DNA of 64,000 nt from assembly GCA_937879855.1 (NCBI GenBank), contig CALFMO010000061.1:1-64000 (forward strand), written 5' to 3'. Below the pieces are notes generated by a model that was not told the DNA's origin, ran no database searches, and worked only from the letters and a program-made list of their open reading frames with translations. Position 1 is the first letter of the stretch; each line of letters begins with the position of its first letter. Positions 8,382 to 17,017 of the stretch are shown one piece after another. The stretch comes from an uncultured Acidobacteriaceae bacterium (GTDB lineage: Bacteria > Acidobacteriota > Terriglobia > Terriglobales > Acidobacteriaceae). A program made the translations under genes and the position numbers.

Positions 8382-8840
8382 ATGCACATGCCGTCGTTGC
8401 TGACGTTCACGGTTCTCTCGTTGGTCCTTGTAGCTCAAAGCTCCCCAACAACCGCCGATAACCCCGCAGAACAACAAGTGCGCCAAGCTAGCGAGGAGGA
8501 AGTCCAAGCGTTTCTTCACAACGACGCAAAAACCATGGAGCGGCTCTGGTCTGACGACTTAGTCGTCACCAATCCATTGAACAAGTTCGTGACGAAACAA
8601 CAGGTGCTCGGCATGGTGCAGTCAGGATTTCTGGTAATGACCTCATACGAACGCCGCATCGAATACGCGCACGTTTACGGCGATACTGTGATCCTGGCGG
8701 GTAGCGAAACGGTGGTGTGGGGCGGCAAGATGCCGAATGCCGGAAAAACCGAACAACTCCGATTTACCGCGATCTGGATGAAACAGCAAGGTCGTTTTCA
8801 AGAGGTTGCCCGCCACGCGAATATCGTTCCGCAACCGTAA
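8382..8840 (+). CDS. Secreted NTF2-like (SnoaL/DUF4440) protein
   Basis: A 152-residue protein starting at ATG 8382, five bases after a consensus AGGAGGT site. A signal peptide (MHMPSLLTFTVLSLVLVAQS) precedes a small alpha+beta domain: an N-terminal helix with EEEVQAFLHNDAKTMERLWSDD, then VVTNPLNKFVTKQQVL and several beta strands ending in FTAIWMKQQGRFQEVARHANIV. This is the cone-shaped NTF2-like fold in its DUF4440 form, found as ligand-binding or enzymatic scaffolds. No catalytic set can be assigned. The 275 bases upstream hold no gene; TAGAAT at 8354-8359 is a possible -10 hexamer. Confidence 0.8.
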   Translation: MHMPSLLTFTVLSLVLVAQSSPTTADNPAEQQVRQASEEEVQAFLHNDAKTMERLWSDDLVVTNPLNKFVTKQQVLGMVQSGFLVMTSYERRIEYAHVYGDTVILAGSETVVWGGKMPNAGKTEQLRFTAIWMKQQGRFQEVARHANIVPQP

Positions 8841-8939
8841 CTCACGGACTGGCGAAGCGCCTGTTTTTCGCCGGTCGTCATCATGTGCAACATGCGGCGT
8901 GGATGGACTCGCCGCTCTGTTGGGCAAAGTGAGTCTGCA

Positions 8940-9863
8940 TCAATACACATCGAGGTCGTGCGCAGAAACCACGGCACCTTTGTACCCTGCACCGCGCAGA
9001 ACGTCGAGCAGGACGCCGTCGATAACCGGCTTTCCCGCTCCCATCTGGTGATACAACACAAGTAGCTTGGGCCGGGCTTGGGCCGCAATTTCAGCCAGCT
9101 CTTTTGGACTGGTGTGAAACGCGGAGTAGTACTCTCTCGACGGAGTATCGTCACTCCCGAACCTTTGCGGTTCCGAATCGTCGTACATCTCGTGCAGCAG
9201 AACGTCGCAGCCGTTGCAAGCTTTCGCGATCGAGTCAGCCGGTGAGGTGTCACCGGAGACGACAATACTCCGGTCGGGCGCGTCGAAGCGGTAGCCGAAT
9301 GCTTCGTCCCAAGAGCCGTGCTTCACCAGAAAAGCGGTAACGGTCAGGTTGGGATCCCGGTAGACCACACCCGGCTTGATTTCATGGACTTGTACCATTG
9401 GCGGCCCGGATCGCTTCTCCAGACCATGGATTCGTACATCGATATCCTTCTTCCAAGCCTCAAGAATGTGCCCCGTCATCTCTTTGAGGCCAGCCGGGCC
9501 ATAGACGTTCAGCGGACCATCGCGACCCAGTACCCAGGGCGACAGGATCAAGTCAGGATAACCGACCGTGTGATCGGAATGCAGGTGAGTAATAAAAGCT
9601 ACGTTGAGGCGGCGCGCGTCGAGAGCAGGAATACCGTTACGCTCGGCGGCAGCGGCGCGACGCACCACACCAGAGCCACAGTCGACCAAGTACGCTGTTC
9701 CGTTGGTGACGATTGCGACGGCAGGACCGAAGCGGTCCGGATCCGCATTGGGCATCCCCGAACCGAGAACGATAACCTGAGTTGCAGGACGGACTCCTGA
9801 TTTCATTTGTGCGCTCAGCAACGATGTCCAAAGGAGAAGGGCAGAAAAAAACAGACAACGCAT
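8940..9863 (-). CDS. Secreted metallo-beta-lactamase-fold hydrolase (RNase Z-like clade)
   Basis: A zinc-dependent hydrolase of about 307 residues with a signal peptide. ATG 9863 is preferred over ATG 9869 because GAGGA then lies at normal distance. The zinc motif THLHSDHTVGYPDL, a later GDTSPAD (bridging Asp) and the C-terminal LLYHQMG/His segment are present. The general layout, beginning VIVLGSGMPNADPDRFGPAVAIV, is that of arylsulfatase-like or RNase Z-like MBL proteins. Export argues against tRNA processing and favours a phosphodiesterase, sulfatase or lactonase role outside the cytoplasm. It converges with the NTF2-like gene. Substrate unknown. Confidence 0.85.
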   Translation of the reverse strand: MRCLFFSALLLWTSLLSAQMKSGVRPATQVIVLGSGMPNADPDRFGPAVAIVTNGTAYLVDCGSGVVRRAAAAERNGIPALDARRLNVAFITHLHSDHTVGYPDLILSPWVLGRDGPLNVYGPAGLKEMTGHILEAWKKDIDVRIHGLEKRSGPPMVQVHEIKPGVVYRDPNLTVTAFLVKHGSWDEAFGYRFDAPDRSIVVSGDTSPADSIAKACNGCDVLLHEMYDDSEPQRFGSDDTPSREYYSAFHTSPKELAEIAAQARPKLLVLYHQMGAGKPVIDGVLLDVLRGAGYKGAVVSAHDLDVY

Positions 9864-9882
9864 GTTCATTTCCTCGAGTATC

Positions 9883-10167
9883 TCAAGTTCCAGAATTTTT
9901 TCTGCGCGCGAGGCTGCTGGTGACGTCTTTCCCCGCGCGGATGTCGGACAGCAACTGGTCGAGCCTCCGCGCCGCGCTCTTTAATGCTTGCTGATCGGCG
10001 TTTGCAGCGGCTTTCAACATCTCATCGAGGCGGCTGGCTGCACTCTTGAGTTTTTGCAGTTCCTCCGCTGGGATCTGCTTCTTTGGTCCTTTCTCGATCG
10101 ACTGCATCAGGTTCACGATCCTTTCGCGCACATCGCGATCCGGATCCTGGTTGTCCTTACTGTTCAT
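9883..10167 (-). CDS. Small helical protein with internal repeat
   Basis: A 94-residue protein of unknown function. The start is uncertain: ATG 10167 gives MNSKDNQDPD, and ATG 10179 adds four residues. The second half is helical, with a short internal duplication: LKSAASRLDEML and LKSAARRLDQLL, about 24 residues apart. It ends 19 bases before the metallo-hydrolase start on the same strand, so the two may be co-transcribed. No export signal is visible. Confidence 0.55.
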   Translation of the reverse strand: MNSKDNQDPDRDVRERIVNLMQSIEKGPKKQIPAEELQKLKSAASRLDEMLKAAANADQQALKSAARRLDQLLSDIRAGKDVTSSLARRKNSGT

Positions 10168-10430
10168 GGCCACCTGCATAAAGAAGATATGGACACTATC
10201 AGAGGAATTTCAGACGAGGTGGCAATCAAGACTATCATCCGGCGACAGTCAATGCGGGAGAACAGCGCGTGAGCATCCCGGATATGGCCATGTTCCGAGG
10301 AACGCTAGAGTGCAATGGCTTGCTTTCGCCACCCTTGATGAAGGGTGATTATTGGGGGGTCTCTTGCCGAAGACCGTGCCATAATGAGGCTCTAAGTTTC
10401 GTAGGTAAGCAGGCAAACTCGGAGACAGTC

Positions 10431-11024
10431 ATGGCACGTTCACAGTTGCTCATTGTGGTTATCTTAATAGCGCTGTCGGTTATGGTGGTCTCAGCGCAGA
10501 GCAAGCCCGACCTGGCAATTCCCGACCGCACTGTAATTCCGGCCGTCGTTGGAACAAGCATCGACGCCAAAAGTGTAAAGGTTGGAAGAGAACTTGAACT
10601 TGCAGTGACGGAGGACGTTCGTGACAGCACTGGAAAACTTCTAATCCCGAAACAAGCAAAATTGACTGGTCGAGTAACGGAAGCGGTTCAATGGGCGAAA
10701 GACAAGCCTGAGTCACGGGTGTCTATTGTTGTTGAGAAAGCAGAATGGAAGAAGCACTCGGTAAGACTTCGTGCTTTTGTCGCGGGCGATCTCAAAATCT
10801 ATACAGCAGGTGGCCATCCTGAACCTGGCGTGTCGGAAAGAGTGGCCGCGATTACGACCACGCCCACAATGCAACTGCCGGTCAATCCAACTCTGACTGA
10901 AGACAGCAGTGTAACCATTCAAATGGCGGCATCAAAGGAGCTTGTTACAGAGTTTGTCTCACTAGTCCACAATGTAAGAATTGAACAAGGGAGCACCTTC
11001 TCGCTTCGCCAGTTGAATCCATAA
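10431..11024 (+). CDS. Secreted beta-rich protein of unknown function
   Basis: A 198-residue protein from ATG 10431 (GGAGAC just upstream); in-frame starts further upstream would bury the signal peptide MARSQLLIVVILIALSVMVV and are rejected. The mature part has the pattern GTSIDAKSVKVGRELELAVTEDV, then LIPKQAKLTGRVTEAV, seen also in the gene at 15328. The pattern resembles the beta-barrel core of TrbI/VirB10-like proteins, in which a surface value is set by an initial and a ceiling strand. No motif gives a function. About 290 bases after it hold no convincing gene. Confidence 0.65.
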   Translation: MARSQLLIVVILIALSVMVVSAQSKPDLAIPDRTVIPAVVGTSIDAKSVKVGRELELAVTEDVRDSTGKLLIPKQAKLTGRVTEAVQWAKDKPESRVSIVVEKAEWKKHSVRLRAFVAGDLKIYTAGGHPEPGVSERVAAITTTPTMQLPVNPTLTEDSSVTIQMAASKELVTEFVSLVHNVRIEQGSTFSLRQLNP

Positions 11025-11314
11025 GTCGATTCCTAACGACCGTTAGTATCCGTACAATCACCCAGCGAGCGCACCCCATGGGAACGGCGATGGGCGCGTC
11101 GCGCTGTGTCGTCTAAGGCTTTGCCTGTCGCACGCTCTGCGGGAACGCAAGACGCAGGTTCCTAAAAGATGGGCCAATACTGGAGGGGATGCAGATGATG
11201 GGTCTTTTAAACGCTCGAATCGATAGCTGGTGAAACATCCCCCCAGCACTAATCTACTATTGCAACCGAGTTCGTGAGTGTAACGCCTGATTGCCCATCA
11301 GTTCGCCTGCCGCA

Positions 11315-11851
11315 CTATCTTCCTGCAAAAGCTGCCGTTGATTCTGCCTGGGTATGTTCGCTCGAACGACGCGCGGGCAAAGGCTGATGTAAGATCAGCG
11401 CGGCAATCGAGTCTCTGTCGCGGAAGATGAGAACTACAATGCCGGCCAGCAAGCACGCGGCGACTGCAAAGAAGCTCCACAGATACACCGGCTTGATGTC
11501 AGGCCATGCACGTGTTACGGGTTTGAAGTCCGTATATGCGATCCCCGTAATGATCAGAGAGACCAGGCTAGCTGCCATGTTCCCAAAGCTTGAAATGGGG
11601 GGAAAACGGACAAGCAGGTAGGTGCGAATTTCGATTGCGAAACGGACCAGCACAGAGAGCAGCAGCGCATCCACTACGATTATTACGCTGGCCTGCACCG
11701 TTAGCTTGTCTTTGACAATCCATCCGGCGTCATGAAACATGGGCAGGACCGAAGCGACCAAGCGAACAATCACCAGGCCAACCCCACCAATCGCTAAGTT
11801 CGTAGCTACCCGCGCAAGTTGGCTGTCCGATTTTGCTCTCATGGTCACCAT
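11315..11851 (-). CDS. Four-helix membrane protein of unknown function
   Basis: A 178-residue integral membrane protein. ATG 11851 has AGGAGAGG at the right distance. Four hydrophobic spans are visible: near residues 18-38, 52-72, 92-108 and 126-146. The loops are short and the C-terminus is hydrophilic (LPARRSSEHTQAES). No family was recognised. It sits on the same strand as the membrane gene at 12004 and lies 152 bases downstream of it. Confidence 0.6.
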   Translation of the reverse strand: MVTMRAKSDSQLARVATNLAIGGVGLVIVRLVASVLPMFHDAGWIVKDKLTVQASVIIVVDALLLSVLVRFAIEIRTYLLVRFPPISSFGNMAASLVSLIITGIAYTDFKPVTRAWPDIKPVYLWSFFAVAACLLAGIVVLIFRDRDSIAALILHQPLPARRSSEHTQAESTAAFAGR

Positions 11852-12003
11852 TACACCTCTCCTGACGCTTCAGCGGTAATCTTCGCTGTGTCGAGATGCA
11901 ATGTAAAGAAGCCGAGCGTCCATGTACCTACGTGCCGCGTCGATGTGTCGATAGGTCACGGGCTCTGGTTGGCGATCAATGTGATCTCACTTGCGCCCGG
12001 CTC

Positions 12004-12981
12004 TCACGGTCGGGGACGCGGTCGCGCCGAACCCCTGCGCCGAAACCACCAGGCGCGCAGATGTTGGCCCCCGATGAACGCTCTTTCGAAATACCACGAC
12101 TGACTTCCGGCTTCATGGTGCAGGCTGGCATCGAACCCCGAAACGAATTCAAGTTCGTCAGGAAGCGTTTCTACGTGCAATGTTGCTCCCAGTGTGGCCT
12201 CATCGAGATCGGTTATGTCGCAATATTGTTCAGGCACAGTTAAGCCATATCTCCACGTGACCTGACACGCGGCTTTCTCTCCTGCCCTGACCGGTTTCAG
12301 ACTCAGCGCTGGCAAGGCGCTCCGAGGTACTCGTGTCACGCCAAGGGTGTCTTCGATCTCCACCTTGGAGGCGAGATTTTCGTCAGAAAATGTGTAGATT
12401 TTTCTTCCCGCAATGCCGTACTCCAGAAAACGAAACTCAGGCTGGAAAAAGGTCTCGGTGGTCAACTCCGGCGCATAATCGCGCACCGCCTCCGAATAAT
12501 TTCTAATCTCATATCGAACCTCGACGTCCACCTGAACGTGCCCATCCTCGGGAGTCGAAAACGCGTAGCTTTTCACATAGTGATCCCGCACCAGATCGGT
12601 GGAAACCACATCGCGAACTAGTCCCTGCATTTCGATGGGCAGACCTCGCCCGACCAATGTTTGCGCCAGCCCGTCAGAAACTCTTTCCACCAAAAGCTTG
12701 GCCGAGAAAAGATCGAAAGCTACGCCCAAAATCATGGCGACGATCAAAGCGTCAGCCGCAAAGTAAACAAGCTCATTGGCCGGCCACCAGTAGGGATACC
12801 GCACCCGCGCCAGCACACCCACGGCGCCGGCCAGCAGGAACGGTAAGAGCAGTCGTACATGGTCTTTGAATGAGAGCGCATAAAACCGCCGCCGCGCCGG
12901 CACGCGATCCCTCGCCGGAACCGTCGTGGGAGTTGCGCTTTCGCTGGCCTCTTCAACGCTCAGAATCTCGATCGGGGGCAT
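12004..12981 (-). CDS. Membrane-anchored protein with large soluble domain, unknown
   Basis: A 325-residue protein from ATG 12981 with GAGGT seven bases upstream. A polar N-terminus is followed by two hydrophobic spans (LLLPFLLAGAVGVLA near 45 and FAADALIVAMILGVAF near 75), then a 220-residue soluble domain rich in beta strands, with VEVRYEIRNYSEAVRDY and LEYGIAGRKIYTFSDENLA, and a basic tail (RRRGSARPRPRP). The arrangement suggests two transmembrane helices and a cytoplasmic domain. No known domain could be named. It may form a unit with the membrane gene that follows on the same strand. Confidence 0.55.
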   Translation of the reverse strand: MPPIEILSVEEASESATPTTVPARDRVPARRRFYALSFKDHVRLLLPFLLAGAVGVLARVRYPYWWPANELVYFAADALIVAMILGVAFDLFSAKLLVERVSDGLAQTLVGRGLPIEMQGLVRDVVSTDLVRDHYVKSYAFSTPEDGHVQVDVEVRYEIRNYSEAVRDYAPELTTETFFQPEFRFLEYGIAGRKIYTFSDENLASKVEIEDTLGVTRVPRSALPALSLKPVRAGEKAACQVTWRYGLTVPEQYCDITDLDEATLGATLHVETLPDELEFVSGFDASLHHEAGSQSWYFERAFIGGQHLRAWWFRRRGSARPRPRP

Positions 12982-13399
12982 GGTATTACCTCAAGGTCTG
13001 ATTTGGTCGGTCGGGCGTGGTTGATTAAAAGGAGCTTGCAATTCGATTTCCGGTTCTCGGCTAGACGAAGACGCACAAGGGCTTCCTTCGTCTCTCGCGG
13101 GCAGCCCGAGCGCAACTGCCGTGGAATCGTGAAACCTCTTCGCTGGCAACTCGCTGCGGTACAAAATAAAAACTCCGTGCATCCAGGCGTACCCAATTCG
13201 CCGTTGGCCAGAGTTTTGCGAGACCGGCGCTCTGTTGGTTTGGTGGTGTTGGAAATTGAGTATACAACCGCTGAACTCGAGCTACAAACGCCTGCCAGGT
13301 CTCTCTTCTCATAAACCCTCGCTGAATCCAAACACACTGGAAGAATTATCGCTATCTCACTGATTCATCAGTTTGGGAAGAAATTGCGTGGCGCGATGC
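12982..13399. other. 418-base stretch without a confident gene
   Basis: Several overlapping open frames run on the minus strand (for example one ending at 13061 and one ending at 12991 that reads GYAWMHGVFILYRSELPAKRF). No single frame has a convincing start and full length. It may hold a decayed or frameshifted gene upstream of the 12004 membrane gene, or simply the promoter region. No repeat or RNA was seen. Confidence 0.3.
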
Positions 13400-13834
13400 T
13401 TACCGCCTGCGGAAAATTTCGAAGATCAGATTGAAGAATTGCACCAACGATATCCCAATGGTCACGTACACCGCGATCTCCAGCCGGCGGCCCGCTTCTT
13501 GGGTCCCACGCAGCAGGTCGGCGACGTCTTTCGTGGACTGTTGCAGCGTATCGGCCAATTGCTCAAAGTGCTGCAGTGAAGCCCTCATTTTGTCCGATGT
13601 CCTCGACATAGCCAGCGACGCTTCCCCGAGTTGCTGTCCATTGCGCAGATCGAGTTCCGCGCGGCATGCGGTCCACCATGGGCTTCCCGGAGCACTGTCA
13701 TACATCCGCTGTCGGATCTCCACATACGAACGGTTGCGCAACAACTCCACCAGCGCCGAAACTTTGTCGGAATCCTGGTCGGGCTCGCCTGCTTGATTTT
13801 TCGAAACTTTAGCGTCACTAACAATAGCCGGCAT
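13400..13834 (-). CDS. Tail-anchored coiled-coil protein, unknown
   Basis: A 144-residue protein with a helical, coiled-coil-like middle (LQHFEQLADTLQQSTKDVADLLRGTQEAGRR) and one C-terminal hydrophobic span, YVTIGISLVQFFNLIFEIF, ending in arginines. That is a tail anchor with the body in the cytoplasm. The first 60 residues include LVELLRNRSYVEIRQRMYDSA. No family was recognised. It stands alone, with 259 bases to the aminotransferase start on the opposite strand. Confidence 0.5.
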   Translation of the reverse strand: MPAIVSDAKVSKNQAGEPDQDSDKVSALVELLRNRSYVEIRQRMYDSAPGSPWWTACRAELDLRNGQQLGEASLAMSRTSDKMRASLQHFEQLADTLQQSTKDVADLLRGTQEAGRRLEIAVYVTIGISLVQFFNLIFEIFRRR

Positions 13835-14093
13835 ATACGCAGCCTATCAGCTCATTCGTGCCGAATTGAAGTGCCCAAAGTCCATGGCCGCCTATCTACT
13901 TCCGAGCATTCCGGCCCCTGGTAACAACCTTGCCCATGCCCTTTCAGGCATGCCGCGTTTCGGCCTTTTGTGTATGACGGCTTTAGTTCGCGCAATCTAC
14001 GCTATCGCGCTCGTTGAGGGTCGCTGCAGCCAGTGCAGGAAAGTTTTGTGAGCCTCGCGGACGATCGGCTGATCTAATGCTTCGAGGTGCGGC

Positions 14094-15212
14094 ATGCAAC
14101 TGAAACCCTTCCGGCTGGACATGTGGCTGGCCGCTTACGAGCACGACATCGAATTCAATCTGGCCTCAAGCGAAGGCCCGCGATGGTCCCTGAATGACCT
14201 GCTCAACCTCGCCAGCGAGGAGGAGCGGCAGCGCTTCCTGAATCATAATTTGGTCTACAGCCGCCCGGCAGGAGCCGACGGCTTACGCGCAGCCATCGCC
14301 GAGATGCATGGCGTGAATGTCGACACCGTCCAGGTCGTAACCGGTGCCTCTGAGGCTCTGGTTGTTCTGTTCTGGCTGGCCGCGGAACCTGGAGCCAACG
14401 TTGTCCTGCCTCGGCCGGGCTATCCGCCCTTTTCCGCTCTGCCCGAATCCCTTGGGATCGAGATTCGTTACTACACGCTACGCAAGGAGAATGACTTCTG
14501 TATCGACCTCGATGAGATCAAGCATCTGACGGACCGAAATACCAAGCTGATTCTGATTAACAGTCCCCATAATCCCACCGGTGGCACGATTAGCGATGCT
14601 GAACTCGACAACCTGCACGAGTTCACAGCCTCTCGCGAAATTCAACTGGTTAGCGATGAGGTCTTCCACCCTATCTATCATGGACAGCCAACGAGATCGG
14701 CCTCCCGTCTGCCGCATGCCACCGTCATCCATGATTTCTCGAAAGCCTTTCCTTTTTCAGGAGTGCGTACCGGTTGGATGATCGAACACGATGAAAAGCG
14801 CCGCGAGCGTTACTGGATGGCGCGCACCTATTTTTCCATTTCCAACAACACTGCTGGAGAAATGCTGGCGGAGATTGCCATGCGCCGTCGTGACATCGTC
14901 CTAGGGAAAACTCAACAAACTGCAACTCAGAATCTTCGCCTGATAGCCGCCTTCATGGCCGAGCATCGCGAGACGCTTGCCTGGGTTCCCCCTCGCGGCG
15001 GAATGTTCGCCTTCCCCTGGCTGGCCAGCGGAGAGAACAGCCGCCCCTTTTGCCAGGCGGCTGCGGACCGAGGCATCCTGCTTGCACCCGGGGATTGTTT
15101 CGACGCGCCCTCGCATTTTCGCCTCGGCTTCGCGGCCATGAGCGACAGACTTCCCGAGGCCCTCGACCGGCTGGGAGAATTTGTTAAAAATTGGTCAGCC
15201 GTCGCCCATTGA
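14094..15212 (+). CDS. PLP-dependent aminotransferase (class I/II fold)
   Basis: A 372-residue fold-type I aminotransferase of the cytoplasm. INSPHNPTGG near residue 154 is the class I/II substrate and PLP loop. VSDEVFHPIYH supplies the ring-stacking and hydrogen-bonding Asp/Tyr pair. DFSKAFPFSGVRTGWM carries the Schiff-base Lys and the following Arg. The short N-terminus and overall length are like those of VioD/capreomycidine-synthase-type or other secondary-metabolism aminotransferases rather than AspC. No neighbour suggests the substrate. The gene appears to be a single transcription unit. Confidence 0.88.
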   Translation: MQLKPFRLDMWLAAYEHDIEFNLASSEGPRWSLNDLLNLASEEERQRFLNHNLVYSRPAGADGLRAAIAEMHGVNVDTVQVVTGASEALVVLFWLAAEPGANVVLPRPGYPPFSALPESLGIEIRYYTLRKENDFCIDLDEIKHLTDRNTKLILINSPHNPTGGTISDAELDNLHEFTASREIQLVSDEVFHPIYHGQPTRSASRLPHATVIHDFSKAFPFSGVRTGWMIEHDEKRRERYWMARTYFSISNNTAGEMLAEIAMRRRDIVLGKTQQTATQNLRLIAAFMAEHRETLAWVPPRGGMFAFPWLASGENSRPFCQAAADRGILLAPGDCFDAPSHFRLGFAAMSDRLPEALDRLGEFVKNWSAVAH

Positions 15213-15327
15213 CCTGATTCTGCACGAGCTTGGAATGCGGCGTAGCAATCGAACGCGGCTCGAAATTTGCGCATCTAACCGCTGGTATGCTGTTTGTACA
15301 AATAAGCGCCCTCGATGGGAGATTCTA

Positions 15328-15993
15328 ATGTCGATTCGTACCCTGCGTCCTTTCTTGTTCGTTGCTCTGATCGCTCTCTTCTGCGTGTCGATGGTGGCGC
15401 AAGATGCTCCCCCGGCGCAAGAAGTGCCGCCACCGCCGGCCGCCCCGCCCAACGCCGTGCCGCAGGGCACCATCTTTATGATCCAGCTTTTGGATCAGCT
15501 TGATACCCGCATCGTGAAGCCGGGCGCTCGTTTTAATGCCCGTTTGGCCGAGCCGCTGGTGACTGGCGACGGCCAGACCATTGACACTGGCAGGAAAATC
15601 AAAGGGCACGTCAGTGCGGTCTATCCCGGATTCCGCACGCGGATGCTTTTGAGTTTCGACGAAATCGAGACAGGTCGAGGATGGGTCCCGCTCATTGCCA
15701 CCGTCACGGGAGTTCCGGGCGAACATGGTCTGAGGCAGATCGGCGAAGAGGGAGAAATCGGCCGGCAGGGAATGACCAAGGAGCAGATCGCTGAAGCCAT
15801 CGTGGTAGGAGCGGGCCGAGGCGCAATGGAAGGGGAGAGAGCTGGCGGCAAGCGCGGAGCCGCGGCCGGCGCAGGTTCCGGCGCAGCCGACGCTGCTGCG
15901 ACAGCATTTGAATCGGGACATGACCTGATCCTTGAGAAGGGAACTGCGCTCGAGATTCGCCTGGATCGCAACCTGCTCGTTGCCCCGCGATGA
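15328..15993 (+). CDS. Secreted beta-rich protein with glycine/alanine zipper
   Basis: A 221-residue protein from ATG 15328, behind a GGGAGA site; upstream in-frame codons overlap the aminotransferase end. It has a signal peptide, a Pro-rich spacer, and a module reading GTIFMIQLLDQLDTRIVKPGARFNARL that parallels the module in the gene at 10431. After that comes a Gly/Ala zipper (GRGAMEGERAGGKRGAAAGAG) and a final strand, KGTALEIRLDRNLLV. Such zippers often insert in or line the outer membrane. No biochemical function is known. It may share a promoter with the gene before it. Confidence 0.65.
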   Translation: MSIRTLRPFLFVALIALFCVSMVAQDAPPAQEVPPPPAAPPNAVPQGTIFMIQLLDQLDTRIVKPGARFNARLAEPLVTGDGQTIDTGRKIKGHVSAVYPGFRTRMLLSFDEIETGRGWVPLIATVTGVPGEHGLRQIGEEGEIGRQGMTKEQIAEAIVVGAGRGAMEGERAGGKRGAAAGAGSGAADAAATAFESGHDLILEKGTALEIRLDRNLLVAPR

Positions 15994-16104
15994 GTTTCTC
16001 CGCCTGGAATCAGACGACTCAAACGCCATACCGAAATCGCTCGCATCGCGAAAACACCGGAGCTCACGGGGAGCGTCGGCATCTGCGGGCGGGGCGCCCG
16101 CAGG

Positions 16105-16130
16105 ACAGCCGCCGGGACGGCGGCGCTACA
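16105..16130. repeat. GC-rich palindrome (REP-like)
   Basis: GACAGCCGCCGGGACGGCGGCGCTAC forms a near-perfect stem with a short loop, followed by a partial second copy of its last 12 bases. It lies in the short space between the secreted-protein gene and the converging gene at 16139, where it may act as a bidirectional terminator or be a dispersed REP element. Confidence 0.55.
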
Positions 16131-16138
16131 GGACGGCG

Positions 16139-16615
16139 CTACTCTTCGAACATCGGCACTTGGCGTTGATCTTGTGCTCCGCGGCGCTGCCGCCGGGTTG
16201 CGCCGATCACCGCTAATACCGTTAACGATTCCAGTGCGGTGCGTGGAACGAAGATGCGCTGAGTGTTTGAGCGCTGGTCGGGAGGATTTACTAGAAATCC
16301 CTCGGGCGTGGTCTGAGTCAAATCAGCTGGCATCAGGCCTTCCAGAGTTTCGCTGTCTTTGAACCGGAGTCGCACCCACAGGCCTTCTGATCGTGGACGT
16401 GACGTAAATGTTTTGCGCGTCAGCGACTCGGAATCTCCGAACTCACGGACAAAATAAACTCCCTTGATCTCGCGTAGGTCCATCGAAATCACGGTGCCCG
16501 AGGTATTCAGAAGTTCGAGTTTGCCCTCATGCACGAATTGCTCGGGCGACACGTAGCCCGAAACCGTGTCCCGGTCCATTTTGCGGACGATCACTTTTTT
16601 GTGCGTTGAAGGCAT
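16139..16615 (-). CDS. Conserved-type soluble protein, possibly DUF6982-like
   Basis: A 158-residue protein without signal peptide. It starts KKVIVRKMDRDTVSGYVSPE and continues with ELLNTSGTVISMDLREIKGVYFVREFGD, a beta-rich domain that I associate with the DUF6982 group found in Acidobacteriota, often near PilZ proteins. A second beta unit, LWVRLRFKDSETLEGLMPADL, looks like a repeat of the first. The C-terminus is basic and hydrophilic. No active site is visible. The family assignment is from memory and should be treated as tentative. Confidence 0.6.
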   Translation of the reverse strand: MPSTHKKVIVRKMDRDTVSGYVSPEQFVHEGKLELLNTSGTVISMDLREIKGVYFVREFGDSESLTRKTFTSRPRSEGLWVRLRFKDSETLEGLMPADLTQTTPEGFLVNPPDQRSNTQRIFVPRTALESLTVLAVIGATRRQRRGAQDQRQVPMFEE

Positions 16616-17017
16616 AGACGACAGTGGCTAGTGATCAGTGGCCAGTGGTCAATAAGTCGCTGATCAATCCCGGATTCCGAACGGCCTGCTTGTCGCCATT
16701 CACTGAACACGGGCAACTGGGAACTGGCCACTTGCCCACTGATTCTCGCACTTTTTCACTGAAAAGCGCCGGAATCCGCCTTGGCAGTAGCCAAAACGTA
16801 AACGGTGTGTTATTTTCTTTAGCTTGCCGCGAAGTTTCCATTTTATATAAGTACTTTGTATTTAGCCACTTGCATGCTGGTGGCCGAAGGGCCAAAAGGT
16901 GTGGCTGCGGTGGCTGTGGAAATCTTGTGGAAAGTTTTGGCGGGTCCGGCCCTCTCCCAGTCGCGATTATAGCCTGAATCGCGCGCGGAATCAGGGTCAG
17001 ACCGCCGCCTAAAGCGA
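16616..17017. other. 402-base intergenic region with AGTGG repeats
   Basis: No convincing gene. At 16622-16650 several copies of AGTGG/CAGTGGTC form a short degenerate tandem repeat, of the kind seen between genes in related genomes. A related stretch, GGGAACTGGCCACTTG, occurs at about 16719-16734. The stretch separates a minus-strand from a plus-strand gene and must hold the promoters of both. Confidence 0.4.
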
